64,000 nt of DNA from Akkermansiaceae bacterium (GCA_903919975.1 CAIXKE010000014.1:164217-228216), one strand, 5' to 3'; shown: positions 20,178-28,874, counted from the first letter of the stretch. Numbers and translations are program-made. Notes: generated by a model from the sequence alone, not told the origin.

Positions 20178-20849
20178 TTAATAGGTTGAAACTTCGGAAT
20201 CGGGGGGCGGGGGAAAATACTCCCCTACACCCATTTTGCCTGTAGCAGGATTCCAGATAGTTTGAGCTTCTGTTACTTGTCGTACGCCATGCGGCCATAA
20301 TTGCTTCATAATAACAGATTTTTCATTTTCGAATGCTTCAGTAAGATTTTTCAAAAAATCCGTATTATCAAAAGCGTGGAAATCTTGTAACAAAGTAATC
20401 ACACTCACGAGAAAATCATTTGATCCTGTTGACATCTCCAATCTAATCTGAGCCTCCACCATCCTTACGACAATCCTTTGTACACTTTCTGGGCTTGTCT
20501 TTAGTAACGCCCTCCAGTTGGGAGACTTTCCATCTCCTCCAGCGAGGGGGTCCAACCAATCACTCGCCAACCATAGTTTGCCGTAAACATCTATGATGGG
20601 ATCGGTGGGTGATGGCGAACTTAGCATCCATTTTGCTGATACTCCTGTCTTTGCCTCAATCAGCTTCGCCAAACGCTCCCATTTCGGCATGATCCCACAT
20701 TCGACATTTCGAATGAGGCTCGCTGAGCGGCCGATCCAAGCGGCAAAACCTTGGCTGCTTGAAAATTGACGCAGACCTGAATCTTCCGGTGCTGTCTTCA
20801 ACGATTGCCGGATTCTTTTGATCGGATGAACAGTTTTTTTTGTAGTCAC
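20178..20849 (-). CDS. HTH-domain protein, probable regulator of the 20-23.6 kb module
   Basis: 223 residues from a GTG at 20849. The N-terminal third (FAAWIGRSASLIRNVECG and following helix, about residues 33-60) reads like an XRE/lambda-repressor-type helix-turn-helix: a helix with an AAW turn, then a recognition helix SASLIRNVE. The rest is an all-helical region of no recognised family, with a Pro-rich tail (PPPP). The gene is AT-rich and transcribed divergently from the 21006 gene. The shared 150-bp region carries four copies of a CTATTTTAGA-type motif, so autoregulation is plausible (inference). Confidence 0.6.
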   Translation of the reverse strand: MTTKKTVHPIKRIRQSLKTAPEDSGLRQFSSSQGFAAWIGRSASLIRNVECGIMPKWERLAKLIEAKTGVSAKWMLSSPSPTDPIIDVYGKLWLASDWLDPLAGGDGKSPNWRALLKTSPESVQRIVVRMVEAQIRLEMSTGSNDFLVSVITLLQDFHAFDNTDFLKNLTEAFENEKSVIMKQLWPHGVRQVTEAQTIWNPATGKMGVGEYFPPPPDSEVSTY

Positions 20850-20907
20850 GACGAAAGATCATTTGCCCCAATAATAGCCATTGTCAATCAGATCACTCTT
20901 AAAAATA

Positions 20908-21006
20908 CTATTTTAGAAATATTGAAATATTCAATATGAAAGATTGTTCGCATTTTTATCTAAAATAAATTTGACGTTGTCTATTTTAGACATTAAGTCT
21001 ATTTTA
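20908..21006. promoter_or_regulatory. Iterated operator-like motif in divergent promoter
   Basis: CTATTTTAGA occurs at 20908-20917 and 20981-20990, its reverse complement TCTAAAATA at 20959-20967, and GTCTATTTTA at 20979-20988 and again at 20997-21006. The last copy runs into the ATG of the downstream gene. A TTGACG hexamer at 20971-20976 sits between copies and could be a -35 box. The arrangement of direct and inverted copies in a divergent intergenic region next to an HTH gene is what repressor sites look like. Confidence 0.5.
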
Positions 21007-21449
21007 TGAGTGCGCACCCAATACCGCCTAGTCTCGTAACCACTGATAAAATACCTGCAGACCAACCCAGTCATTTGATCGGCCCATCAAGCCATCTCGA
21101 CTTGATGTTGGGCCTAGATCACCCGTTTTTTTGCTCGGAAAGTAATTTCTTCTCAAATGAGCCCAATCTATCATTTGCGACCATTTCTGAGTTTCTAAAT
21201 GAATTTGAGCCCATGGATGTCGACCTGAATTTGTGTTTTCGATGGGACATACGACCTAAAGACGAGGATCGACCCGAAATGGGCTATCGGGCGGAAATTT
21301 TCCTGATTCTGCAGCGAAAGGGGATTTTCGTTCCCTGCTCTATTGCGACGGTAGATGAAAACGATTTTCCGCGTTTGGAGACATACCTGCAATCTCACTG
21401 GGCAAAAATCCAAGCTATCTGGACACCTATAAGCGGTAATAAAAATTAA
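21006..21449 (+). CDS. Small hypothetical protein of the GTPase-like module
   Basis: 147 residues; ATG at 21006, although the start could be the in-frame ATG at 21105, because the first 33 residues are Pro/Ser-rich and the promoter motifs run up to the first ATG. No family recognised. The C-terminal half alternates short hydrophobic and charged stretches (FRWDIRPKDEDRPEMGYRAE, then FLILQRKGIF), suggesting a small mixed alpha/beta fold. It is 44 bp upstream of the large P-loop gene and shares its low GC content, so both are probably one transcript. Confidence 0.6.
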   Translation: MSAHPIPPSLVTTDKIPADQPSHLIGPSSHLDLMLGLDHPFFCSESNFFSNEPNLSFATISEFLNEFEPMDVDLNLCFRWDIRPKDEDRPEMGYRAEIFLILQRKGIFVPCSIATVDENDFPRLETYLQSHWAKIQAIWTPISGNKN

Positions 21450-21493
21450 TATCCGGACTAAACCTAAAAATTAAAAATACAAAAACTAACGCC

Positions 21494-23557
21494 ATGAATA
21501 AAAATACACAACCACTAACAGGATCTCACGAAATATCTGAGATCGCAAAATCGACTATCAATCAATATGCTCACGCCTCGAGCTTTTGTACCGAAGCGTT
21601 GCAGGACCCCACAGAATCGCCAGAAATCATCCCCAAAAATTGGTTGATTGCAGGCCCAACTGGTGCGGGAAAAACAGCGCTGATTAGAAAAATGTTGGGA
21701 TGCAATACAAAATCCGAGCTTATTTTTTCATGCTCATCAGGCCGGACTACAACAGCCAGAACATCTATAGAAATCAAAGCTGGAGACTATAAGGCATCCT
21801 TGACCTTCCTTACGGAGCCTATGGTGCAAATGCTCATCGAAGAGTGTGTCGAGCAGTCTATCCTGAAAGCCCTTGACGGAGCTTCAAATAAAGAAGTAAT
21901 GAACACACTCCTAGAGCATACCGATCAGCGGTTCAGACTATTCTTCATGCTGGGTCGGTGGAAAGAACTCAACGACACACTTGACGAGGAACAAGATGAT
22001 TATGTGGATGCCGACTCAGATATTGAGCAAGACGAGGTCTCGGAATCCGATCCGTTCAGGGATCTTCACCTTATGAACAAGCTCTCTGGCTTGCTTACTA
22101 AAATACGTGAGCTAGCGAAAACAATAAGACATCACCTCCAAAGTGATTTTGAGGAAAGCGATGTAAATAATTACAACATATCGGTTGATTATCAGGAGGC
22201 GGCCAGTGGCTTAATCAATCAGAGCCATCTGTTTCATGAGATTGTAGCTTCGATCATGAGTGATGTGAAGGAATGCTTCTCCTACATCCAGAATGGAGTG
22301 CTACATTGCGATCAAGTAGGCTTGCCACGATCATGGTCATTCTCCACACCAAACCGTAGTGAATTTCTCAAGTCTTTGCGTACGTTTACGGGAAATAATC
22401 ATCACTTCTACGGACGACTTCTGACTCCATTAGTCGCCGAAATAAAAATTAGCGGACCATTTTTTGTTGGAGACCAGCGTGAACCTCAGAATAATCTATT
22501 AAATCTCATTGATACTTTGGGAATTGGGCATACCGCGAAGCATTCTTCCTCCGAATCAACGTCTCATATCATCTCCGAACTTGATCGTCTTGATGGGATA
22601 CTAATAGTCGATAATGCTACGCAAGCAACGCGACAGGATTTTATAGACCTGCTTTCCGTAATTGCTACGAATGGGCACCTTGAAAAAGTCTTAATAGCTT
22701 TTACCCACATGGATCAAGTAGTCGGTCCTAACTTTGCTGATTCAGAAGACAGAAAACGCCACGTCTTTCGCTCTCTGCAAAGTGCTGTTGCGAGCCTTAA
22801 GGAGACGAATAACCTCGGAGTCATTCGCGATTTTGAAAAGATTCTGGAAACCAGAACTTTTTTCTTTGGCAATTTGCACGAGTCATCCAAAAAGCATGCA
22901 GGGTCGAAAAACCAACAGCTTGAAAAGCTTTTTTTAGCAATGCGGAAAGCATCCAGACGAGCCGATTCCATCAATATTCCGATACCTGTTTACAGCCTTG
23001 TAGATTTTGAGATGTGCATCGAGGAAAGTACTATCATACTTTTAAAAAAATGGAAATCACGACTCGGTCTTGATTACGAAGAGGGAATCCGCAAAGAACA
23101 CTGGGCGACCATAAAAGCTCTTTGTCGCCGTATCGGTAACAAGATGTGTGACAGCTATAAAAACCTAGATCCATCAGGCGATTTTTCACGTGTGCTCATG
23201 ACGGGTATTTCAAATCGTCTCGAAAATCCAATTTCATGGATCTCGGGTAGCGATGACTATGTCGGGCAAAATGTCGCCATTAACAATCTCAGGCAGCGCA
23301 TTTCGCCGGGCATTCAGGGACTTTCGAGACGTCGTATAATCAGTGATCAACTCGCGGACTGGAAAGAAGCACTGGAAATAAATGGGTCGGGATCCAGTAT
23401 CCGCCGAGCTTGCCAAATGGATTTTATGTTTCATCAAGCAGCTCCCTCGATCCTCTCCCCCAAATCTCGTATCTCTAGTAGTTTACGAGCTGAGGTGATC
23501 AAGATTATCGAAACCGAACTCACACGAGTTGGCGGCGTACTCAAAACAAGAGCATGA
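21494..23557 (+). CDS. Large P-loop, GTPase-like protein of unknown function
   Basis: 687 residues. Walker A/G1 GPTGAGKTALIRKML at ~54-68 is followed by a Ser/Thr-rich SGRTTTARTSIEI segment that resembles a switch region. GILIVDNA (~368) sits at the G3/Walker B position, and FTHMDQV (~401) resembles a G4 (T/N)KxD motif with His for Lys. About 300 residues of helix lie between G1 and G3, an insertion as in dynamin-like or other large GTPases, and a further ~270 residues follow. Base composition is much lower in GC than DISARM. I infer a membrane- or effector-type NTPase in a defence or addiction module; the family is not recognised. The 3' end lies 28 bp from the istA relic, so the extreme C-terminus could have been altered by insertion. 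Confidence 0.65.
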   Translation: MNKNTQPLTGSHEISEIAKSTINQYAHASSFCTEALQDPTESPEIIPKNWLIAGPTGAGKTALIRKMLGCNTKSELIFSCSSGRTTTARTSIEIKAGDYKASLTFLTEPMVQMLIEECVEQSILKALDGASNKEVMNTLLEHTDQRFRLFFMLGRWKELNDTLDEEQDDYVDADSDIEQDEVSESDPFRDLHLMNKLSGLLTKIRELAKTIRHHLQSDFEESDVNNYNISVDYQEAASGLINQSHLFHEIVASIMSDVKECFSYIQNGVLHCDQVGLPRSWSFSTPNRSEFLKSLRTFTGNNHHFYGRLLTPLVAEIKISGPFFVGDQREPQNNLLNLIDTLGIGHTAKHSSSESTSHIISELDRLDGILIVDNATQATRQDFIDLLSVIATNGHLEKVLIAFTHMDQVVGPNFADSEDRKRHVFRSLQSAVASLKETNNLGVIRDFEKILETRTFFFGNLHESSKKHAGSKNQQLEKLFLAMRKASRRADSINIPIPVYSLVDFEMCIEESTIILLKKWKSRLGLDYEEGIRKEHWATIKALCRRIGNKMCDSYKNLDPSGDFSRVLMTGISNRLENPISWISGSDDYVGQNVAINNLRQRISPGIQGLSRRRIISDQLADWKEALEINGSGSSIRRACQMDFMFHQAAPSILSPKSRISSSLRAEVIKIIETELTRVGGVLKTRA

Positions 23558-23585
23558 CCTGACACGTAGGCTCATCGGTGCCACC

Positions 23586-24130
23586 TCACATGGTGTCACC
23601 GGTGCGGCCACAGTGTGCACGCACCACCCACTCCAAATTCGAATACGGCAGCAACGCATGGAACAAATTGAGCACCTGACTCTTGCCTTCAATTATGATC
23701 CCCGAGCTGCCCATATCCGTCCTGTCCACCGCCAGCACGTCTCCGGGCTTGTGATCCTGCGTGTAAAACACCTCCTTTTCCGGCCCCTCCGACAAACGCC
23801 AATTCCGCACGCGGCGCTGAAACGTCCGTAACAACCCTTCTTTGATCCCGCCGGGATGGCTTTGCGCCAGATGCTCGAAAAGTGCCTTCGCCTCCAGTTC
23901 GGGAGCTGGCCTAGCATCAAGAGCACTTGCGGCCAGACCGCTTCCAGCGGGTCTTCCCGCGTCCTCCAGGTGTGCGGCGCCTGCCGCTGTTCCATGACAT
24001 CGTCCTGCCGCAAATAATTGCGCGCCGTAGTGCGGCAAATACCCGCTTTGATTGAACTCATGCTGATGGTTGCTCCTTGGTTGCGCTCGATGGCGAGCTT
24101 GTTGAGTTGGCTTCTTTTGACTACACCCCA
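23586..24130 (-). pseudogene. Decayed IS21-family transposase istA (N-terminal half, frameshifted)
   Basis: Two frames on the minus strand together give an IstA-like N-terminus. The first (about 24130-23915) has SIKAGICRTTARNYL and APHTWRTREDPLEAVWP. The second (about 23915-23586) has ELEAKALFEHLAQ, LLRTFQRRVRNW and KEVFYTQDHKPGD, then the DRTDMGSSG catalytic-core start. A frameshift near 23905-23920 joins them. The reading stops before most of the DDE domain, and no istB is present, so the element is a dead remnant. Family assignment rests on the HTWRTREDP and TFQRRVR motifs that I know from IS21 IstA proteins. Confidence 0.75.
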
Positions 24131-24307
24131 AAGCAGCTCCCGCCGCCCCATCCGGTGTCAAACGGCATGCCGTCTCACCCCAAAAAACCGCCAGCCCAAC
24201 TGCGCAGTTACAATTGTCGTCGCACATACCTACGCAATGCCGGACGCAACCAGTTCACCATCAACGCCCAATGGGCCATCCGCCAAAACTATCCTCCTAC
24301 ACAGCCA

Positions 24308-24391
24308 AAACTAACCCACCAACCAGCCAAGACTAACCCACAACTCGGCAAGACTAACCCACAACTCGGCAAGACTAATCCACAAAACGGG
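24308..24391. repeat. Four 21-bp tandem repeats at the IS21 remnant end
   Basis: Four units with exact 21-bp period; the second and third (24329-24349 and 24350-24370) are identical (AAGACTAACCCACAACTCGG plus C), and the first and fourth are degenerate. A second short repeat (ACGGGAGGTCTAT, twice, 21 bp apart) follows to about 24420. IS21-family ends carry multiple terminal transposase-binding repeats, and these lie just upstream of the istA remnant, so I read them as its end. Confidence 0.55.
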
Positions 24392-24719
24392 AGGTCTATA
24401 TCCTTAAACGGGAGGTCTATTTTCACGAAACATGTCTACTGTCCCCAAAACTCCGCTACTGTTTCCCATTTCAGGGTCTAGTTTCCTCATTTCGACCGGC
24501 TTTTCGCCACCCATTCGGTCGTCGGCCGGATCTTCATTCGAGGGGACACAAAATAAAAAGGGGCTATCTCCCAAGTAGCTGTTACGGGTAACAAAATGGG
24601 GGCAGGATGGGTGGGCTTGCGCCCACCACGTTCGTCCCCCCCTGCGGGGATGGACTTCTCTACCCTGCTCTCTCGGAAAGAAAGGGATCATCGGCTGCGC
24701 CTCGACACCTTTCTTGTCC

Positions 24720-25145
24720 TGGGCCGAGGGCCCTGTGCCTGAGGCCGTGGTGCCCGGTGGGCAACCTCCACGGCCACGGCAACGCAGAAACCAAACCCTA
24801 CTCGGGTCCGGTTCTGCTTACTCCGCGCACCGACCGGAGGCCGGATGCGCTGCGTGCCGCCCGAGCGCGACCCTGATGGTCGCGTTTCGGGCGGCTTTGC
24901 CGGCGGCTGCCAGGGCAGCCACCGGAACCGTTGCTGGGATTCGTTCCTCACCCAGCAACGGTCCTACCACCCTTCGCATAGCGGCGGTTGGTGCCGAGCA
25001 GCCCCTCATCGCATGCGCTCCAGTGGCTGCTACGGCGGGCGGCCACGGACACTGGTCCCCTCCGCTCCTAGGGAGCAGGTGCCCGGTCCATGACCGAAGA
25101 GCTACGTCCGCGCCGCCGCCTGCTACTGTATGCGCGCAGACGCAT
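24720..25145 (+). ncRNA. Candidate HEARO/omega-type structured RNA without nuclease gene
   Basis: A 400-base GC-rich run of contiguous strong hairpins. The stems are GGCCGTGG/CCACGGCC enclosing TGCCC/GGGCA (24743-24775); CAGAA..TTCTG (24785-24816); GCCGCCCGA/TCGGGCGGC enclosing GCGACC/GGTCGC (24856-24895); GGCTGCC/GGCAGCC within CCGG arms (24900-24924); CCGTTGCTGGG/CCCAGCAACGG (24928-24961); and GCCGAGCAGCC/GGCTGCT-A-CGGC (~24993-25037). The segment GCATAGCGG after the CTGGG/CCCAG stem matches what I remember of IscB omega RNA. No IscB, IsrB or TnpB reading frame is next to it. The only open frame across the region is low-complexity and I reject it as a gene. The HEARO assignment is from memory and moderately sure; structured RNA as such is well supported. 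Confidence 0.5.
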
Positions 25146-25471
25146 TTTTTGGAGGGCGCAAGGATCATCCGCATACGCTGGGATGTAAGCGAGAGGGCTG
25201 ACCAGCCCACCTATATCTCCAAATCCGCCATAACCTCCCTAAGGTTTCCGCCTCACCCGGCGCAATCATCCGGGTGACAAGTTCGCAAACCTCAACCCTC
25301 CAGTGTCATCTGTCATTGGCGCAACACGAATCCAAAGGCTCTCAATCGAACCCGGAAACGTAACTGGCAAGCCCCAAACCCTAAGTGGTATGGGCAATCG
25401 ACAAAAAAGGGTTCGCATGAATCCGAATTCGTGGATTTGCCTGAAACAATTAACACCCACACCAAATACCA
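25146..25471. other. Non-coding stretch with terminal hairpin
   Basis: No gene is supported here. An 8-bp perfect hairpin (TCACCCGG/CCGGGTGA, 25253-25277) lies about 110 bp after the structured RNA candidate. It could be the subterminal hairpin of an IS200/IS605-like element or a weak terminator. Confidence 0.35.
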
Positions 25472-25843
25472 ATGAAACAAAAGCGCATGCCAACCGAAGC
25501 CGAATTCCAAATGCTGGAAGCCATGTTCAGCAAAGACCCAGCAGCCTGGAGCCGATGGATCATCGACCAAGGCTACGTGCCAGACTTGGATCTACCGTTG
25601 AGCCTCTCCAACATTCCAATAGAGCAATGGCCGGATCTTTCCAAGGTCATTCCGACATCAGGAATACAAGCCTACCTCGCCAGCGGCGATCAACTGACAA
25701 ACTTCACAATCGACATGATGGAACTGGCGATGGAGCGAGACTATGGAGTAACCATGCCATGGTTTATCGACTGCGAACGGACTGGCAGGGAAGAGGATGG
25801 AAATCTGAAGGTGGATTGCTTTCGGGTCTGCAAAGCAATATGA
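25472..25843 (+). CDS. Hypothetical protein
   Basis: 123 residues from ATG 25472. No family recognised. It is soluble and acidic, with amphipathic helices (AEFQMLEAMFSKD near the N-terminus, NFTIDMMELAMERDYG near the C-terminus) and a Pro/Leu-rich middle. The composition is protein-like and unlike the RNA-like region upstream. No clear Shine-Dalgarno sequence precedes the start. The next gene on the same strand begins 215 bp later. Confidence 0.5.
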   Translation: MKQKRMPTEAEFQMLEAMFSKDPAAWSRWIIDQGYVPDLDLPLSLSNIPIEQWPDLSKVIPTSGIQAYLASGDQLTNFTIDMMELAMERDYGVTMPWFIDCERTGREEDGNLKVDCFRVCKAI

Positions 25844-25849
25844 AAACCT

Positions 25850-26060
25850 CCTCACAATCGATGATAGGAACCAAGGATTGCAGGATCGACCACTGCCGTT
25901 CAATGTCCGAGAGGCCCAAATACTCCGTCCACACCTGCCGCCTTTCCTCTGCCTACTTTCCAAAAAACGTGAACATCCGATTGTCGCCAATGACATTAAA
26001 CCGGGCGTCTGCGACTAGGTTTTCGAATCTGGCGAGGCCCAAACCCTTTGAGGCATTATG
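25850..26060 (-). pseudogene. Possible minus-strand gene relic with in-frame stop
   Basis: Between two plus-strand genes the minus strand reads protein-like sequence: GLGLARFENLVADARFNVIG, then MFTFFGK, a TAG stop (25953-25955), and in the same frame AEERRQVWTEYLGLSDIERQ and onward. The two halves look like one protein interrupted by an amber codon. No family is recognised, and a chance open frame is possible. Confidence 0.25.
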
Positions 26061-27041
26061 AATACACAATCTCAAGTATTTCTTCATTTTGATCAAAGTG
26101 GCCAAGCTTATTGGCAGGGACGGATCTTGGTCGCGGAAGATCTTCGTCCGGTCCTCGCAATGTTTGAATCCATCATCAACCGACAATTGCTGGCCTGGGT
26201 TGAACGTAGGATTCTTACAAAAACATCAGGCTTGCTGCCAGAGAGTGGTGTTCTAGCCCAAATGGCTGGAATGAATCCCTTAATCGGGTTGTTGAACGAT
26301 TTAGAAAACAGTTTGATGCCGGAGACATGGTATGAAGATTCTTTGGAATATATCCCAGAAAGGCCAGTCGAACCAACCGCGCCAAAAAAACGCAGGTATG
26401 CAAAAGGTTCACAGTTGGCGGAAATTGAAGAAATCCAATACCAAAGAGCGTTGAATTACTTCAAAAGCGCACGTCTTTTATGGGAAAAAGAGGACGCTTA
26501 CTGGTTGACTGCCTTACCCGACTTTCCAAACAGACTCGCTAAACTTCAAGAATTCAGACGTTGGCAAGAAGATCGGCGATGTATTGAGGCCGCACGCATT
26601 CAGGTAATAACATGGGAAAATCGCCTAAAGGAATCCTACAAGATGTCGGGCTGGGAGTTCTTTCCACCTGGTGCTGGATTAGAATACAGCCTTGAATGGG
26701 TGAAAATTTTTCTGAATCGGAAATTCCCCGAAACCCGCTTTGATCTTGAGAGGATCGCCACACTCATCAGCTTCAACCCACAAGTGCTTCATTTTGGATC
26801 AGGTGACTTCAACGGCTACATTGCCTTTGTTTTCTCAAATGGCAAAGTTGCTCTTGAAAATCCGGTAGTTGGGAACGCGCTTTATCTATTCCACAATGAT
26901 TGGGTGGATCTTTCTCAGAAGCCGAAGGAAATTCTAATGAAAATGATGAAAGAAGGTGACGGACGGATCATGCGCTATTTCCACGCTGACGGAGGAAATC
27001 TCAGTACATGGCTCGATGTCCGGCTACGCGGGTTGGCATAA
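26058..27041 (+). CDS. Hypothetical protein, 327 residues
   Basis: ATG at 26058, no recognised family. Residues 1-75 are hydrophobic/amphipathic (FLHFDQSGQAYWQGRILV, then AMFESIINRQLLAWVERR). A Pro/Lys-rich linker around 115-130 (PERPVEPTAPKKRR) separates this from a helical charged middle. The last third has aromatic-rich beta-like segments (FNGYIAFVFSNGKVALENP). No signal peptide or catalytic motif is visible. AT content is higher than in the exported-protein genes that follow, suggesting it came with the preceding accessory block. Confidence 0.6.
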   Translation: MNTQSQVFLHFDQSGQAYWQGRILVAEDLRPVLAMFESIINRQLLAWVERRILTKTSGLLPESGVLAQMAGMNPLIGLLNDLENSLMPETWYEDSLEYIPERPVEPTAPKKRRYAKGSQLAEIEEIQYQRALNYFKSARLLWEKEDAYWLTALPDFPNRLAKLQEFRRWQEDRRCIEAARIQVITWENRLKESYKMSGWEFFPPGAGLEYSLEWVKIFLNRKFPETRFDLERIATLISFNPQVLHFGSGDFNGYIAFVFSNGKVALENPVVGNALYLFHNDWVDLSQKPKEILMKMMKEGDGRIMRYFHADGGNLSTWLDVRLRGLA

Positions 27042-27163
27042 ACCTTCAAAACAATGTAAAGCCTCAATCGATCTTCATACGCATACGATGCGAACAGTTG
27101 TTGGAGAAAATTAGACTCATTGAGCTTGGCTGAAGCACGATTGACCGCAACATTACGAGCGTT

Positions 27164-27547
27164 ATGGCACTCTGGACCGACAGCACAAAATACCTTTGGA
27201 CGGGGCGCACCGGACTTCAGTATCGGACAAGAATTTCCTGCACCCGTTCCCAAGAGGACAGCAAGCGTCTGGTAATCGATTTCTACAGCGCCTCAGGCGC
27301 AACGGCAAATGCCGGAGAAAGGGAAGGAATGTTAGCCTTCACCAGAGGAAGCCGGTGGAAGAGCCGCCTGTCATGGATTTTCCCATTCTCGGAGAAATGG
27401 CCGGAGCAGGACATCGTTGTGGAATACGGCGCGGACGTCGTGGAAGTGTCCTATGACGTAAGGATAGGTTGCTGCATGGTTTTTTCACCCAATGCATTGG
27501 TCGCCGAGGCAGCGGAGTTGGAGCGACTGCTTCTTGGTCCTCAGTAG
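27164..27547 (+). CDS. Hypothetical protein, 127 residues
   Basis: Starts at ATG 27164. No family recognised. The C-terminal half (IVVEYGADVVEVSYDVRIGC, then ALVAEAAELERLLLG) is the most protein-like part. Upstream the other frames are also open: a plus-strand frame reading GPTAQNTFGRGAPDFSIGQE overlaps the 5' end, and a minus-strand frame covers 26975-27253. The true N-terminus is therefore doubtful, and the region may be a fusion of relics. Confidence 0.4.
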   Translation: MALWTDSTKYLWTGRTGLQYRTRISCTRSQEDSKRLVIDFYSASGATANAGEREGMLAFTRGSRWKSRLSWIFPFSEKWPEQDIVVEYGADVVEVSYDVRIGCCMVFSPNALVAEAAELERLLLGPQ

Positions 27548-27615
27548 CACCGCAGTTTTTTACCGGAGCATCCAATCGGTATCGTTCCGGCTGCCTGTTC
27601 AGGCAAATAACTCAA

Positions 27616-27879
27616 TCAACCCGCATCAGCCAACAGCTTCTGCGCCTTCTTGATCGTGGTGGCGCTCAACTTGCCATTCACGAGCTTGGAGCCGTCAACG
27701 AGTGCTCTGAGTTCCTTGAGGGCCTTTTCAGCCGCAACGAGTGATTTCTTGCCGGTGCCGAATTTCTTATCGGAGAAGTAGCGGGTGAAAGTATTGCCTG
27801 TCTTGGTGACGCATAGACGCCATCCTTCAAATGCGGAGGTTTCGTAGGTAAAGCGGGTGAGGTTCTTTTTCGATTTCAT
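27616..27879 (-). CDS. Small basic protein, AP2/integrase-N-terminus-like
   Basis: 87 residues from the ATG at 27879; an upstream start at 27921 would add 14 residues with no support. The pattern WRLCVTKTGNTFTRYFSDKK followed by ALKELRAL is that of a three-stranded sheet plus helix DNA-binding domain, like AP2 domains and the arm-binding domain of tyrosine integrases (similar to the Y-F-DKK motif of such domains). The protein is strongly basic. It stands alone, convergent with the 27164 gene, and may be a stand-alone DNA-binding protein. The fold is inferred from pattern only. Confidence 0.55.
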   Translation of the reverse strand: MKSKKNLTRFTYETSAFEGWRLCVTKTGNTFTRYFSDKKFGTGKKSLVAAEKALKELRALVDGSKLVNGKLSATTIKKAQKLLADAG

Positions 27880-28028
27880 TACTGTTGGTGTTTGGAGTTG
27901 CGGGGGAGATCTATCAGGCACATTTAGCTAATCAAATGTTATTTTTTGGATAGGACATCCGACCGGGATTCCAAGTGGAAACATTCCAAAGACGTTCCTT
28001 TCTCCCACATCAGGAGTGCCATTGATTT

Positions 28029-28874
28029 CTACGGTATCGATACCGCAATTAACACTGGCAGATGGTCTGATCCAATGGCCGGAACAACGATGGCAATGGA
28101 ATTTCCCAATCCTTTGGTGAATAATTGATCAAAACAGGCGTCCGGATACCTGCCCTTGCCCGGACAGGTGATGCGATTTTTGTGATCCACCCAATCAAAG
28201 GACCACCGGAATCCGGCTTTCCGCAGCATGCCGAAGGTTCTTTCGCCCGGCGACTGACCAGCGGGCGTATCGGGATCGTCGGTATTGAAATCACCGCCAA
28301 TAATCACGGCATCCGGCTTCGGCACCCGGTCCCGGCCGGTAGCCACATGACCCAGCAACTGCTCCATTGCATCCTCACGCTTGGAAGTGTTTGCCGGAGG
28401 ATTCCCAAGATTGGACTTCAAGTGGATGCAGTAAACGGCGAGCCGCTTTTTCCCAACCACAAAAGAAGCATAGGCGTATCCCCGAGGAGCGCCCGCCCAG
28501 CCTCGGTCCCAAGACTCTGCCCAAACCGCCTCCGCTGGAATCTTTGCAGCAATGGCCACTTGTTGTCCGGAAATGAAATTTCCGTCCTTGAACTGACTCA
28601 CAATCGCCACCTTCCACTCCGGCCCCAGTGGCTTGAGGGTTTCCTCCAAAGCTCCTGCGGAACCAACCTCCTGAAGTAGGAGGATGTCCGGATTGATTTT
28701 TCTGATCTCCTCACGAATGAGCACAATCTGGCGATCCTGATCGGCTTTTGACGCACCGTTGCGTCCACCAGGAAACCATTGCAGGTTCCATGTCACCACG
28801 CGGAGAGTCGTCGACTCCTCAGCGGCGGATGCCACCAGCACTAAACCCAGCAGAACAACGAATAGGCGTATCAT
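28029..28874 (-). CDS. Exported endonuclease/exonuclease/phosphatase (EEP) family protein
   Basis: 281 residues with an N-terminal signal peptide (LFVVLLGLVLVASA, cleaved about residue 17). EEP family motifs are in order: VVTWNLQWFPGG (~29), LLLQEVGS (metal-binding Glu, ~65), GGDFNTDDPDTPA (~195) and the terminal GSDHLPVLI (catalytic His). The family hydrolyses phosphodiester bonds in DNA, RNA or phospholipids; the substrate here is unknown, and export suggests extracellular nucleic acid degradation. Its start overlaps the 28871-29407 stop by four bases, so the two genes are co-translated, with the small exported protein first. Confidence 0.85.
   Translation of the reverse strand: MIRLFVVLLGLVLVASAAEESTTLRVVTWNLQWFPGGRNGASKADQDRQIVLIREEIRKINPDILLLQEVGSAGALEETLKPLGPEWKVAIVSQFKDGNFISGQQVAIAAKIPAEAVWAESWDRGWAGAPRGYAYASFVVGKKRLAVYCIHLKSNLGNPPANTSKREDAMEQLLGHVATGRDRVPKPDAVIIGGDFNTDDPDTPAGQSPGERTFGMLRKAGFRWSFDWVDHKNRITCPGKGRYPDACFDQLFTKGLGNSIAIVVPAIGSDHLPVLIAVSIP

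Noticed and set aside
24308..24391. CRISPR array
   Set aside because: Repeats are directly adjacent with no spacers and lie at the end of an IS21 remnant.
24714..25277. 187-residue plus-strand open frame over the structured region
   Set aside because: Ala/Pro/Arg-rich, no protein character, and the sequence is fully explained by successive RNA-like hairpins. All six frames are fairly open because of high GC.
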